The notes: generated by a model from the sequence alone, not told the origin. Shown: positions 15,828 to 24,421, counted from the first letter of the stretch. The stretch: 32,541 nt of DNA from an uncultured Clostridia bacterium (GCA_937894465.1 CALCRE010000134.1:1-32541); one strand, 5' to 3'. Translations and numbers: made by a program.

Positions 15828-17108
15828 TTACAACAGCTTCTCGTAATGAGAAACCTTCTTGAAAATTCCTCCGCTTTTCTCATAAAAGTCATGGTTCAAA
15901 GAGAACAAACCGGCCTTTTGGGTTCCCCAAACACTATCCGGATAAGGATGGTATTGTGTGATCAAATCCCAATTCTTATAATTTTGATGCCCGTTTGTTT
16001 CTAAAACACCGATCTTCATTCCAGGTAAAGGATCCAATCGAGCGGCTACGCACTTGTTCCATTCAACCATCACCGGAGGAACCGTCAAATCCGCGCAAAA
16101 GCAAGGAATATGATTTGCTTTACATACTTTCGCTATTTGTAAACTCATACTCAATGTTTTTGCAATGGGTTTTAAAGCCACCGCTTTATAACCTAATTCG
16201 ATTCGTTCCAAAACGTCCTTTACTGTGTGTGCGCTTTCATCGGCTGCAATTCGAACCGGCAAATCACTGATGTTTTCCTTGTATTCTTCCGGGAAAGGCT
16301 CTTCAAATATGATGATCCGCTCTAAGGCTCCTATGGAATCGGCATAATCCAAAAAGTCCTTTAAGACATGTTTGTTCGGATACCTTCCATTGGCATCCAA
16401 ATAGTATGGAATATAACCGTCACTAGTCCAAGGAATTTCGATGTCCTTTAACAATTCATGAATTTGCTTGATCCTCTTTTTGTCCCAATCCAACATCTTT
16501 TCCACGGAACCGTCTTTGTCCGGATCATTCCCTACCTTAATTTTAAAGAAGAAATATCCGTTTTTCACCAGGTCCAATATATCTTCATCACTCAATGAAT
16601 AGTTGACCAAAGGGATACAAGCCAGTTGTTCGTGCTTTGTACTTAATGCAGGTTGGTATAGTTCGCCAATCATGTCATCAAAGTTTGTTATGTCTTTCTC
16701 TGCGGCATACAGTTGCCATGCCGCCAAATCCACCGGCACCAAAGCATTTAACGCAAATGTGTCTCGCATGGAATCCGATGTTAATTTCTTACCGTATTCG
16801 ATCACCTTAGGATATAAATAATCCAATAGCTCCACCGGGGTTTCCCACTCTACGTCCGCGCAATGCTTTAAAGCATATTCGGTCAACAAGAACATAACTG
16901 CATTTCCACCCTCCGGGGAGAATTGGGAAAACACATTGGAGTCCGACCATAAAACACTTTGAACCCCTACACCCAACCCGGTGTTTCCATTTTTACTTTC
17001 TAATTCTACGACAATTTGCCATAATGAGTACAAATATTTCCCCTTAAACCCAAAGGGTGCTTTAAAGGGTTCTCTTTCAAAATTTAGTTTGGTACCAATG
17101 ATTTTCAT
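15828..17108 (-). CDS. Enolase-superfamily enzyme, muconate-lactonizing (MLE) subgroup-like
   Basis: A 426-residue cytoplasmic enzyme with the capping domain and TIM barrel of the enolase superfamily, which abstracts a proton alpha to a carboxylate. The catalytic K-x-K is Lys189-Ile-Lys191 in FFFKIKVG. Metal ligands are Asp238 (YYLDANGRY), Glu269 or 270 (IIFEEPF) and Asp290 (IAADES). A further lysine, Lys313 in VALKP, sits where the MLE/dipeptide-epimerase subgroup has its second catalytic lysine. The mandelate-racemase His-Asp dyad is not seen. Family members do cycloisomerisation, dehydration or epimerisation. In this locus a role on a sugar acid or lyase product is likely, but the substrate is open. 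A weak AAGG precedes the ATG. It follows the Asp-box gene by 65 bases. Confidence 0.85.
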   Translation of the reverse strand: MKIIGTKLNFEREPFKAPFGFKGKYLYSLWQIVVELESKNGNTGLGVGVQSVLWSDSNVFSQFSPEGGNAVMFLLTEYALKHCADVEWETPVELLDYLYPKVIEYGKKLTSDSMRDTFALNALVPVDLAAWQLYAAEKDITNFDDMIGELYQPALSTKHEQLACIPLVNYSLSDEDILDLVKNGYFFFKIKVGNDPDKDGSVEKMLDWDKKRIKQIHELLKDIEIPWTSDGYIPYYLDANGRYPNKHVLKDFLDYADSIGALERIIIFEEPFPEEYKENISDLPVRIAADESAHTVKDVLERIELGYKAVALKPIAKTLSMSLQIAKVCKANHIPCFCADLTVPPVMVEWNKCVAARLDPLPGMKIGVLETNGHQNYKNWDLITQYHPYPDSVWGTQKAGLFSLNHDFYEKSGGIFKKVSHYEKLL

Positions 17109-17173
17109 AATTTTTTGCGACCTTAATTACAAATAGAATTGTCGCTTCTCCTTTCTCTGTTGACTTTTTAAAG

Positions 17174-18259
17174 TCATTCCACTTTCTTATATAACTCATC
17201 CAAAGGAATTCTTCTGACATGCAATCGATTCAAACATCCTTTGTCAGCCGTACTTCCGGCGCAATACTCCAATAAAACGGCATCTTTAACAAAATGTACA
17301 GCTGTATAGCAATATCCGGAATTAAAGTCATCTTCAATGACAACCGGTTTTCCGGGCTTTAGACTTTTATCATTGAAAACGGTACATATCAATGGTGTCC
17401 TGTCCCCTGCACCGGATATCACCCTCCCGTTGTATCGAGGTGTAGGATTATATACCGCAAGCAAATCATGGTCTTTGATCCGCTTTACCGACATAGGGGA
17501 AACAGGGCTTGTAAACAAAGAAGGTGCAGGTACACTCCATGTCAAACCGTTATCAATTGAAAAAGACTGGTATTGGCACCCTAAATCCGTTCTAAACCAT
17601 TGCCACAGAACATTTTCAGATAGTTCCACAACCCCCGGTTCCTGCAAACCGCTTCTTGAGCCCGGGACGGATACATAGGCATAATTCTCCGATTCCTTCC
17701 ATGTTACACCACTGTCATCCGAATAAAAGCACACCGGTATGCCTCTCCCGTCAAAGGAATTCCACTTGATTTGATCATCGCCTCTCATCCTGTGATAGGC
17801 TGTGGGAACTATAATACGTCCTTGGCTTGTTACACAAACACGGTCATTGTTCAAAACATAATATCCGGGACCTTTTGCACAGCAAACAGGTTTTTCCCAT
17901 GTTTTGCATTGATCCTTGGATCGGAACAAATATGGCCGCGTGTCATGCCACCCGTATCGAATAATAAAAAACAACCCGATATCCCCATCCGGTAAATGAA
18001 CCAAAGATACACTCATAATGTTCAAAGCATTGAACTCATCTGGAGAGAACCAAATTTCATCATCCGTCCATGTGTAACCTTCATCTTCTGAGAATCTGGC
18101 GGCGATGCATGCCTTTGCATCGTCGTGTCCGGATTCACCGATAAATTTAGAGTAACAAAATAATATTCTACCGTCTTGCAATGTTAGAAATGAACCTTCG
18201 CTGTTTCTGGGGTTTTGCGCTGACGGTGGTATTTCCATCACTATTTGTCCAATACCCAT
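17174..18259 (-). CDS. Asp-box (BNR) beta-propeller protein, sialidase-like fold
   Basis: A 361-residue protein with four Asp-box motifs at about residues 57-64 (SEDEGYTW), 114-121 (SKDQCKTW, with the glycine replaced by Cys), 180-187 (SDDSGVTW) and 234-241 (SIDNGLTW). Their spacing fits a six-bladed sialidase-type propeller. Arg18 in the N-terminal PRNSEGSF segment and the GLQEPGV glutamate region resemble sialidase active-site positions, but the full arginine triad was not established. Propeller proteins of this shape also include polysaccharide lyases and hydrolases, so true sialidase activity is not claimed. There is no signal peptide, hence a cytoplasmic location. GGAGG precedes the ATG at 18259. 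It follows the 18287-19960 gene by 27 bases, indicating cotranscription. Confidence 0.75.
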   Translation of the reverse strand: MGIGQIVMEIPPSAQNPRNSEGSFLTLQDGRILFCYSKFIGESGHDDAKACIAARFSEDEGYTWTDDEIWFSPDEFNALNIMSVSLVHLPDGDIGLFFIIRYGWHDTRPYLFRSKDQCKTWEKPVCCAKGPGYYVLNNDRVCVTSQGRIIVPTAYHRMRGDDQIKWNSFDGRGIPVCFYSDDSGVTWKESENYAYVSVPGSRSGLQEPGVVELSENVLWQWFRTDLGCQYQSFSIDNGLTWSVPAPSLFTSPVSPMSVKRIKDHDLLAVYNPTPRYNGRVISGAGDRTPLICTVFNDKSLKPGKPVVIEDDFNSGYCYTAVHFVKDAVLLEYCAGSTADKGCLNRLHVRRIPLDELYKKVE

Positions 18260-18286
18260 TTTAATCCTCCTTGTTCGGATCCGGTT

Positions 18287-19960
18287 TTACCGGACTGTAA
18301 CCGTAAGCTCACTCATATTGTGTTCAAATTCACAAGTGATAATGGCAAATGTTTCTTCAAAAGATTTCTCATGATTGACGATGTAAGAGTTATATGGAAG
18401 GAGCGGATAACTCAAAACCCCTTCACAAGACAATGATATGGTTCTTCCCTTGATTTCCACAGAACCGTTTTCCGGTATGCCGTAGGCTACCGGGTCGGTT
18501 TTTAAAGTTACTTCATTTCCGTTGACTTGGATCGGTTCGTTTAGAGATACATACAGCGGAATGTTGACATAAGCCCGTTCGGTAGGTGTTAACCCTTCTA
18601 TTTTGTAATTTATTTTCAAAGCATCACCTTCAAATATAAATCGGATGTTGCACTTCCTGCCGCCGTACACCAAATTCATACCGTTATTGGCATTGGTCAG
18701 TTCACCTTCATCATGGGTGTAATACAGTTTTCCTGCAGATATGACATTAAAACAAGATAGCTGAGGTTGTGCAATGGAATGGCCTCCCCCGATAAACAGT
18801 CCGCTGTCATCATGGTACACACCAAAAAGGTTTTGCCGTTCCAGAATCCAACGGCTACCAAACATCTTCACCGTTTGACAACACATATCCACAACCCATT
18901 TTCCGTCTTTTAAAATCAATACCTTTTCTTCCGGTATGCGCACCGTTTCTTTGTACAATGTGAACTTTTCCACCGGGTGAACATGGAAATCATCTTTGAT
19001 ATGACGGTAATTTTCCACCAGCATGGCAATCCCTTGTGTGCTTCCGACAAATCGCTTTCCTTTTAACAGGTTACATATGGCAGTAACAAAGGTGGAGACC
19101 ACTTCATCCCCTTCACAAAATAAAGAATAGGCTGCAGGGAAATTCATCGGAGCAAATGTTTTAGAGTACCGATTTCTCGTATCAATGGCTCCTGAAACCG
19201 AAAAATCAGGATACATGAGTTTTGATATGTAAGAAAGAGATTTTCTTAAAGCGTTCAATACCTTTTCATTCCCGGACAGGAAATAGTATTTAGATAATGC
19301 ACCGATGGTAACAGTGGCATATTTTGATACCAATGTCTTTCCTTCGTACCATGTTCCGGACAAAGTCTGCCCGTCGGCAATCATGTTCATGATTTCTTCC
19401 GCTGCATCCATGGCATCTCGATCCCCTCGAAGCATGCCATAGCGGTATGCTGCAACAACATGCCAGCAAAAATGATTCGAAACTTCATGCTGTGCCACAT
19501 CATAGCGGAATTTGTTGCTGGAAAGCTGCCCCTTGATGCCCGGAATGATGTTTTTGATCATGATGGCATCGATTCGATCGCTCCATTTTTTCTTGATTTC
19601 ATCATCCAAATAATCCTTCAACATTTCCAAAGAATTCATCCAGTGGAATACGCCCCATTCATCTACACACAAACCCCAATCGTTATCATAGGTAACCAAA
19701 CGAGTTTTACCGTCTTCATCGGTCAAGCTGTAAAAGAATTCCCAGCACTTGACGGCTTGCTCCAAGATATGAGGTTTTAAATAATAGGGGTTGTCAAATC
19801 GATTATTGACATACAGTTCCGCATAATACAATCCGGTGTATTGGCTATACAAGACATGGCCTTTTTCCGGTATGATCGTCTCGCCTTTTTCTGTCACCAT
19901 TGCAGTGACGTCATCATAAATTCCCAACATGGCGTCAAAAAGCATTTTTTGTGCGTTCAT
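18287..19960 (-). CDS. Unrecognised soluble protein of the polysaccharide locus (possible alpha-toroid plus beta-sandwich)
   Basis: A 557-residue protein without signal peptide. I do not recognise its family. The first 330 residues appear helix-rich with aromatic and acidic clusters, for example TYDNDWGLCVDEWGVFHWMNS and AQHEVSNHFCWHVVAAYRYG, of the kind that line sugar-binding clefts in alpha-toroid enzymes. The remainder is strand-rich, with HDDSGLFIGGGHS and YGGRKCNIRFIFEG, and ends in short beta segments. The overall plan resembles lyases and hydrolases of the surrounding locus, but it shows no clear resemblance by eye to the 5249-7018 protein. GGAGG lies 10 bases ahead of the ATG at 19960. 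It is the first gene of a likely operon with the Asp-box and enolase-superfamily genes, driven by the promoter at 20007-20035. Confidence 0.6.
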   Translation of the reverse strand: MNAQKMLFDAMLGIYDDVTAMVTEKGETIIPEKGHVLYSQYTGLYYAELYVNNRFDNPYYLKPHILEQAVKCWEFFYSLTDEDGKTRLVTYDNDWGLCVDEWGVFHWMNSLEMLKDYLDDEIKKKWSDRIDAIMIKNIIPGIKGQLSSNKFRYDVAQHEVSNHFCWHVVAAYRYGMLRGDRDAMDAAEEIMNMIADGQTLSGTWYEGKTLVSKYATVTIGALSKYYFLSGNEKVLNALRKSLSYISKLMYPDFSVSGAIDTRNRYSKTFAPMNFPAAYSLFCEGDEVVSTFVTAICNLLKGKRFVGSTQGIAMLVENYRHIKDDFHVHPVEKFTLYKETVRIPEEKVLILKDGKWVVDMCCQTVKMFGSRWILERQNLFGVYHDDSGLFIGGGHSIAQPQLSCFNVISAGKLYYTHDEGELTNANNGMNLVYGGRKCNIRFIFEGDALKINYKIEGLTPTERAYVNIPLYVSLNEPIQVNGNEVTLKTDPVAYGIPENGSVEIKGRTISLSCEGVLSYPLLPYNSYIVNHEKSFEETFAIITCEFEHNMSELTVTVR

Positions 19961-20006
19961 AAGATACGATCCTCCAAACTATATGGTTTATCTATAAGGC
20001 AAGTTA

Positions 20007-20035
20007 ATCATACCATAAAACGGATGTGGTTGCAA
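20007..20035 (-). promoter_or_regulatory. Sigma-A promoter for the 18287-19960 operon
   Basis: On the minus strand TTGCAA (20030-20035) is followed after 17 bases by TATGAT (20007-20012), with TGG just ahead of the -10 (extended element). The predicted leader is about 40 bases long and includes the GGAGG ahead of the ATG at 19960. Confidence 0.65.
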
Positions 20036-20045
20036 TGAACGCAAC
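20029..20045. promoter_or_regulatory. Inverted repeat overlapping the -35 box, candidate operator
   Basis: GTTGC and GCAAC flank a 7-base centre (AATGAAC), forming a 5+5 inverted repeat that covers the -35 hexamer of the 20007-20035 promoter. Its position suits a repressor site. No regulator gene for the locus is present in the window, so the protein that would bind is unknown. Confidence 0.4.
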
Positions 20046-20047
20046 TG

Positions 20048-20170
20048 TTAATATTTAGGATGAATGCCTGACCTGTCTGCTAACTTAACTTTTCCATCGA
20101 TGGTGATTATCGGGTTCACCTTATTCAGGTTTGGTGCTATGATAATATTATGTACGTAAACTAAATTATA
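20048..20170 (-). pseudogene. Possible gene remnant, C-terminal tail only
   Basis: A 40-codon open stretch on the minus strand ends in TAA at 20048-20050 and is closed upstream by TGA at 20171-20173. It reads like normal protein (for example NKVNPIITIDGKVKLADRSG), but no start codon with a ribosome binding site is visible. It may be the last part of a decayed gene, or chance. I do not recognise the family. Confidence 0.25.
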
Positions 20171-20203
20171 TCATTACCAGGTTAGATTGCAGAAGACTTT
20201 TAG

Positions 20204-20368
20204 GTATTAGAGGCGGTACCCGGTATTCTTTATTCTAGCTCAAAAGTTATAGCCCTACTTAATAAATATAACGTAGAAAACATATTTCTTTCAACTGATG
20301 TGTTTATAGCCGGTATAAGTCTTGAGGATTTTCTAGATCATTACAATGATGATGAAATGGATACCTAG
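20204..20368 (+). pseudogene. Possible gene remnant on the plus strand, family unknown
   Basis: A 54-codon open stretch lies between an in-frame TAG (20201-20203) and TAG (20366-20368). It has protein-like composition: AVPGILYSSSKVIALLNKY, then VENIFLSTDVFIAGISLEDF, and an acidic end. There is no ATG near its start and no ribosome binding site, so it looks like the 3' end of a broken gene. Family not recognised. It lies in the only large gap of the window (19961-20510), next to a remnant on the other strand. Confidence 0.3.
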
Positions 20369-20438
20369 GTAAAGGAAATATAAAACCTCTTTGATTCCTA
20401 TCAATATGGAACCATGACTCGATTCATTCCAAATTAAA

Positions 20439-20481
20439 AAAGAGAGCTTCCTATCTCATTGAAGACAGGAAGCTCTCTTTT
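20439..20481. terminator. Strong rho-independent terminator, effective on both strands
   Basis: A 14-bp stem (AAAGAGAGCTTCCT with AGGAAGCTCTCTTT) is flanked by A-rich sequence on the left, giving TTTTTAATTT on the minus strand, and by TTTT on the right. It lies 30 bases past the stop of the 20511-24395 gene and is its terminator. Confidence 0.88.
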
Positions 20482-20510
20482 AAATCATTGTCGTGTTGTT
20501 TAGTTTGCCC

Positions 20511-23500
20511 TTACTTCATTTTGTAAACACGTCCATCCTCCAGCACCACCCATGCCTCACCGGCTTTAGTGCCTCCATGAACGTCTTGTATCAATCCGTC
20601 GAAAACGTCTTTTGAAATGATTTTCCCATCAGCATTCAATTGGTATAAAGTACCATTGTCCGTTACTGCAAGATAATTCACTCCGTCTTTGGTCTTAACA
20701 GTGTCCACTTTTAGCACCCGATCACCGAGCATTGTTTTCCATCGGGCTAGCCCGTTCGGGTTGATGCAATACAAATAAAAACCGTCTGAAGCAACAAGAA
20801 TTTCGGCCACTCCATCGTTGTCAAAGTCTCCCGGTAATATCTCATTTACTTCACCGCCCACATTTAAATACCACAGTTCCTTGTAATTCCCGTCATGTAT
20901 GATCAGGTGCACCCTGTTTTGCTTGGTTCCGTATACAGCCATTGCTCCGTCGCCTCCGCTCCAACTGTCAAGACCTTCAACCACTTTGAATCCCGGCCCC
21001 GGAAACTTAGTGCCACCGAATCTCAGAAGTGTTCCGTTATCCAGAATATTGTAATAATAATATTCCAGTGCGATCACACCTTCATCCTTTCCATCCCCGT
21101 TAAGATCAAGGAATGCCGTGTCCTCAATCCCATACCAGTACCCTATATCCTCATATACTTTTTGGCCGCTTAGGTTGTACCCGTAAATATATCTGAACTG
21201 TGTTCCCACCATAATCCAAGGATCTTCATCTTGTCCGTTGATATGAGCCACTTTAACATTGGTCACACCAAGCAGGTTTCCTTTACTTTCTCTTCTTGCA
21301 CTATCGTTGGGGATCAAAACTCTCCATAATTCATTGCCTTGGCTGTCAATCACATATACAAACCAGTCTTCTGTTGCTATGAAAACAACCGGCTCTCCAT
21401 TTACTAATTGACAGGTGACTTCATTCACTCTGCCTCTGCCGCTGTATGTCCACATAAGCTCACCTTCAGCATTAATCACCTGAACAATTCCGTTGGCACC
21501 TCCTAACAGAAGGTCAAAATGTCCGTCTCCATCCACATCTGCCTTTGAAGACGCGGTGATTATCTTTTCAAAGTCCATTTCAAGAGTCCACCGGTCTATA
21601 AAATTGATTGTCTGATCATCCGGATTTTTCAGCAATGTCCCCTCCCCCCGACTATTAAAAGCTTGCTGTATTTCTTCGATCATTTCCTTATCTATAGATA
21701 AGCTGCCCCTTTCATTGGCATGTACTCCAATCGGATTACCGTCATCGTCGTAGCGGGTCAGTCCGCCAACCAAACCGAATGCTTCCCATGTACCTTTTGT
21801 CACATCAACTTTCATTATGACAGCTTCATGAAACTTAAACTCTTTATTACCAACACGGGCTTGTGTTACTTCCACAGCCAATATTTCTTCATTACTTACC
21901 AAATGGAATTTTCCGTCGGACTCAAAATTTTCCGTTGAAATATTCCCCCAAAAAGCGTACCACTGCTGCCCGTCATCTTCTATAAAAACGGTTTGGTCAT
22001 CTAACCGTTTTGCATTCACCGATAATTCATCCTCTTTTGCGCTGGACAAAACATTGATAAACCGACTGGAATCTCCTTCTTCGTATTCCCTTTCATTCTT
22101 GACTTCACGGAGCACATGCTCTTCGTCGGCATATGGATATGGATAGGAAGCTTTCCAATACTTTATGAAGTGTCCGTATCTTTCATATTCAAGTAAATCC
22201 GTCTCATCAAGGCTTAAAAGCCTCATGGTCACACCTTGTTGTGATACTTGAAAACCGTCATCTTGTATTTTTGCGTCTCCGAGAGTCTGCCATGTATTTT
22301 CAAATATGTATTTACCCTCTTTGTTCACCAAAAGGTCATCGTAGATTATAAAGAACCTTCCTCCGGGGTTGATAATAGTACGAGTCCAATCAGTTCCGTT
22401 GTAATTTGGAATCGTGCTTTTGCTTATGCCCGTCCCGCCTGCGTCCGCAGCCCACTCAAGAGCTGTAAGGGGTGGTTTTGCTTCTTGCTTTCCGTCTTGT
22501 ATAACCAACAATCCCGTATGATATTTCGGAGAATTCTCAATATAGTCACGGTCGTCTATAAATATTCGCCCGTTAGCACTGTATTTTATAATGGTGTTTC
22601 CATCCATGTGACCGTGTCTACCTGCGGAAAAACCGTCTAACATCAAGTATGAATCCTCATTGTCATACCCTTTTCTGAAAGCAAGCTTATGAAATGCATT
22701 CTCTATAGCAACATCCAAAACTTGACCGGGATCATCCTTAAAAAGATCATCATAAACTCCTTTTTCTACAGGATATGCTTGCACCATGGGATGCTCACCT
22801 GTAATCTCAGAACCGGCGGATTCATCAGCCAAATATCTGTGGAAAGGAAAATCAAGGTCAGGCATCTTTTGTCCGTCAAAAGGTCCCATTTTGGCTCGTT
22901 CAAGCATGATTCGGTATGAAGGATCATTGAAAATCCAAGAAGCAGCATTTAGAACTTGTGAATGATCCCAGGAGTATGCACTGCTACGACCGAAGGGATA
23001 GACATCGCCGCCACCTGACATAGTACCTAAGTTGTCAATCATCATCACATACAAATCTGCGCTAGGTCTTAAGCCTTTAACTAAGAAACGATGGTCACCG
23101 GTTGCCAGTGCATATTCTAATGTGACGGTAGGAACGTGCATAAGATAGTCCGAGCCTTCATCAAGGTTAATATTAGACGTGTTACCTTTGAATATGCGTT
23201 CTCCCATGTCATACCAACCTTTGGTTTCCGGTAAATCGTAATAACGATTAAAATATGACGATCCGAACATCACGGAAAGCGCCGGGAAAATGTCATGATT
23301 ATATCGCGCTCCGGTTGCCGGAGCAGTATTAAGATACGGGTCATGGGAGTTTGCTTCATAGGTCAAATAAAACGCAGATACAATCTGCTTTCTGTCCGTT
23401 TCATCAAACAAAGGAGATGCTTCCATAACATTATAGCTTGCAATAAAGGGATACCCGGTTGTCCACATATTTCTTATTGAAGACAACTGTGCCAATGCTG

Positions 23501-24395
23501 TGGAAGGGTTATTGTTTAAAAAGTTCGCATAAGCTTTCAAGGCATATCGATACACCCTACCGTAAGTGTCATTGCATGTGAGTTGATATAATTGACCATA
23601 CTGTACAATACGATTCATCAAAGCAACTATGCTGTTGGATGCAGCTTCACCGGTGTTGTCGGGATCAAGCTTTGAAATCAGTTGGTCGACTTTTTCCGTA
23701 GTTGTACCGGTATCATATCCGGATGACATCAAAGATTTTAATGCATCAAGAGACATTTTCGATTCAGACAACCAAGGTAGCTTCGGTTGGGTAAGATCGT
23801 CCAGGATTACCTTGAACCGTTTCAAACCTTTTTCCAACCCTTCCGGATCGCTTACACCAAATAAAATGGTGTTACCTCCCAAGCCAAAGGGATCTATGAT
23901 GGTTTGAAGCTGATATCCTCCCTTACCGGGATGCACAGCGTCAGTGTAAGCTAAGTATAGGCTGTATAGCTTGGCGATGTGTGCATTGTTGCCTAAATGG
24001 CCTATTACCAACGTGTTTTCTTCCCAATCGGTTTCAAATTGTGAGGCGTCTGATGTTATTACCGATGCCTTTACACCCCACTTTTCATGGATTAAGGTGG
24101 CTATTTGTTCTCCGGCTTGTCTCCATTCCTTGCCGGTCGGTACAACGATGCAAATGCCTTCAAGGTCGGTTTCCTTTTGTAACGACCGGGGCTCTATCTT
24201 TTTGTAAAGCGGTCCGACTTCCGGCGGCGTGCTCTCTTGATCAATTGCTTTGGACTCATCAGGTACTGATGGTACAGTTGTTTCACTGACACCTAATTCC
24301 GATTCATTCGGTGTCGGTTCATCGCCTTTAGCTGTACATGCTCCAAAAAATATCATCATCGCAATAACCGGGAGAAACATCAAATACTTTTTCAT
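20511..24395 (-). CDS. Large lyase-like lipoprotein: heparinase II/III-type domain fused to a C-terminal beta-propeller
   Basis: A surface lipoprotein of 1294 residues. The signal peptide ends FFGAC (Cys20), followed by an acidic Ser/Thr/Pro linker to about 60. Residues 65-200 form an alpha/beta domain (ICIVVPTGKEWRQAGEQIA, NTLVIGHLGNN, NTILFGVSD) like the N-terminal accessory domains of some glycoside hydrolases. Residues about 215-520 are helical, with TGARYNHDIFPAL carrying an Asn-His pair near 366-367. A heparinase-type motif GRHGHMDGNT (His594, His596, Asp598) opens a beta-sandwich. The last 360 or so residues contain repeated D-x-D/N-x-D-G motifs (DVDGDGHFD, DLNGDGKDE, DFDNDGVAE) and blade-like strands (VQVINAEGELMWTY), i.e. 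an FG-GAP/PQQ-like propeller, probably for binding carbohydrate. The ribosome binding site is weak. A terminator lies directly upstream, so its promoter is unclear. Confidence 0.8.
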   Translation of the reverse strand: MKKYLMFLPVIAMMIFFGACTAKGDEPTPNESELGVSETTVPSVPDESKAIDQESTPPEVGPLYKKIEPRSLQKETDLEGICIVVPTGKEWRQAGEQIATLIHEKWGVKASVITSDASQFETDWEENTLVIGHLGNNAHIAKLYSLYLAYTDAVHPGKGGYQLQTIIDPFGLGGNTILFGVSDPEGLEKGLKRFKVILDDLTQPKLPWLSESKMSLDALKSLMSSGYDTGTTTEKVDQLISKLDPDNTGEAASNSIVALMNRIVQYGQLYQLTCNDTYGRVYRYALKAYANFLNNNPSTALAQLSSIRNMWTTGYPFIASYNVMEASPLFDETDRKQIVSAFYLTYEANSHDPYLNTAPATGARYNHDIFPALSVMFGSSYFNRYYDLPETKGWYDMGERIFKGNTSNINLDEGSDYLMHVPTVTLEYALATGDHRFLVKGLRPSADLYVMMIDNLGTMSGGGDVYPFGRSSAYSWDHSQVLNAASWIFNDPSYRIMLERAKMGPFDGQKMPDLDFPFHRYLADESAGSEITGEHPMVQAYPVEKGVYDDLFKDDPGQVLDVAIENAFHKLAFRKGYDNEDSYLMLDGFSAGRHGHMDGNTIIKYSANGRIFIDDRDYIENSPKYHTGLLVIQDGKQEAKPPLTALEWAADAGGTGISKSTIPNYNGTDWTRTIINPGGRFFIIYDDLLVNKEGKYIFENTWQTLGDAKIQDDGFQVSQQGVTMRLLSLDETDLLEYERYGHFIKYWKASYPYPYADEEHVLREVKNEREYEEGDSSRFINVLSSAKEDELSVNAKRLDDQTVFIEDDGQQWYAFWGNISTENFESDGKFHLVSNEEILAVEVTQARVGNKEFKFHEAVIMKVDVTKGTWEAFGLVGGLTRYDDDGNPIGVHANERGSLSIDKEMIEEIQQAFNSRGEGTLLKNPDDQTINFIDRWTLEMDFEKIITASSKADVDGDGHFDLLLGGANGIVQVINAEGELMWTYSGRGRVNEVTCQLVNGEPVVFIATEDWFVYVIDSQGNELWRVLIPNDSARRESKGNLLGVTNVKVAHINGQDEDPWIMVGTQFRYIYGYNLSGQKVYEDIGYWYGIEDTAFLDLNGDGKDEGVIALEYYYYNILDNGTLLRFGGTKFPGPGFKVVEGLDSWSGGDGAMAVYGTKQNRVHLIIHDGNYKELWYLNVGGEVNEILPGDFDNDGVAEILVASDGFYLYCINPNGLARWKTMLGDRVLKVDTVKTKDGVNYLAVTDNGTLYQLNADGKIISKDVFDGLIQDVHGGTKAGEAWVVLEDGRVYKMK

Positions 24396-24421
24396 GGATT
24401 AATTCCTGCTTTCAACTAAAA

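Larger units (their letters stand above)
19961..20510. other. 550-bp intergenic region
   Basis: The largest gap in the window. It holds the promoter and candidate operator of the 18287-19960 gene (20007-20045), two apparent gene remnants on opposite strands (20048-20170 and 20204-20368) and the terminator at 20439-20481. No intact gene, RNA or insertion sequence was recognised. It separates the propeller-fused lyase gene from the rest of the locus. Confidence 0.6.

Noticed and set aside
17161..17176. Palindrome TGACTTTTTAAAGTCA at the end of the Asp-box gene as a terminator
   Set aside because: The loop would be only two bases, the stem is A/T-rich and there is no T-tract after it on the minus strand.
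17174..18259. Firm assignment as an exo-alpha-sialidase
   Set aside because: Asp boxes show the fold only. The arginine triad could not be confirmed and no sialic acid genes are present.
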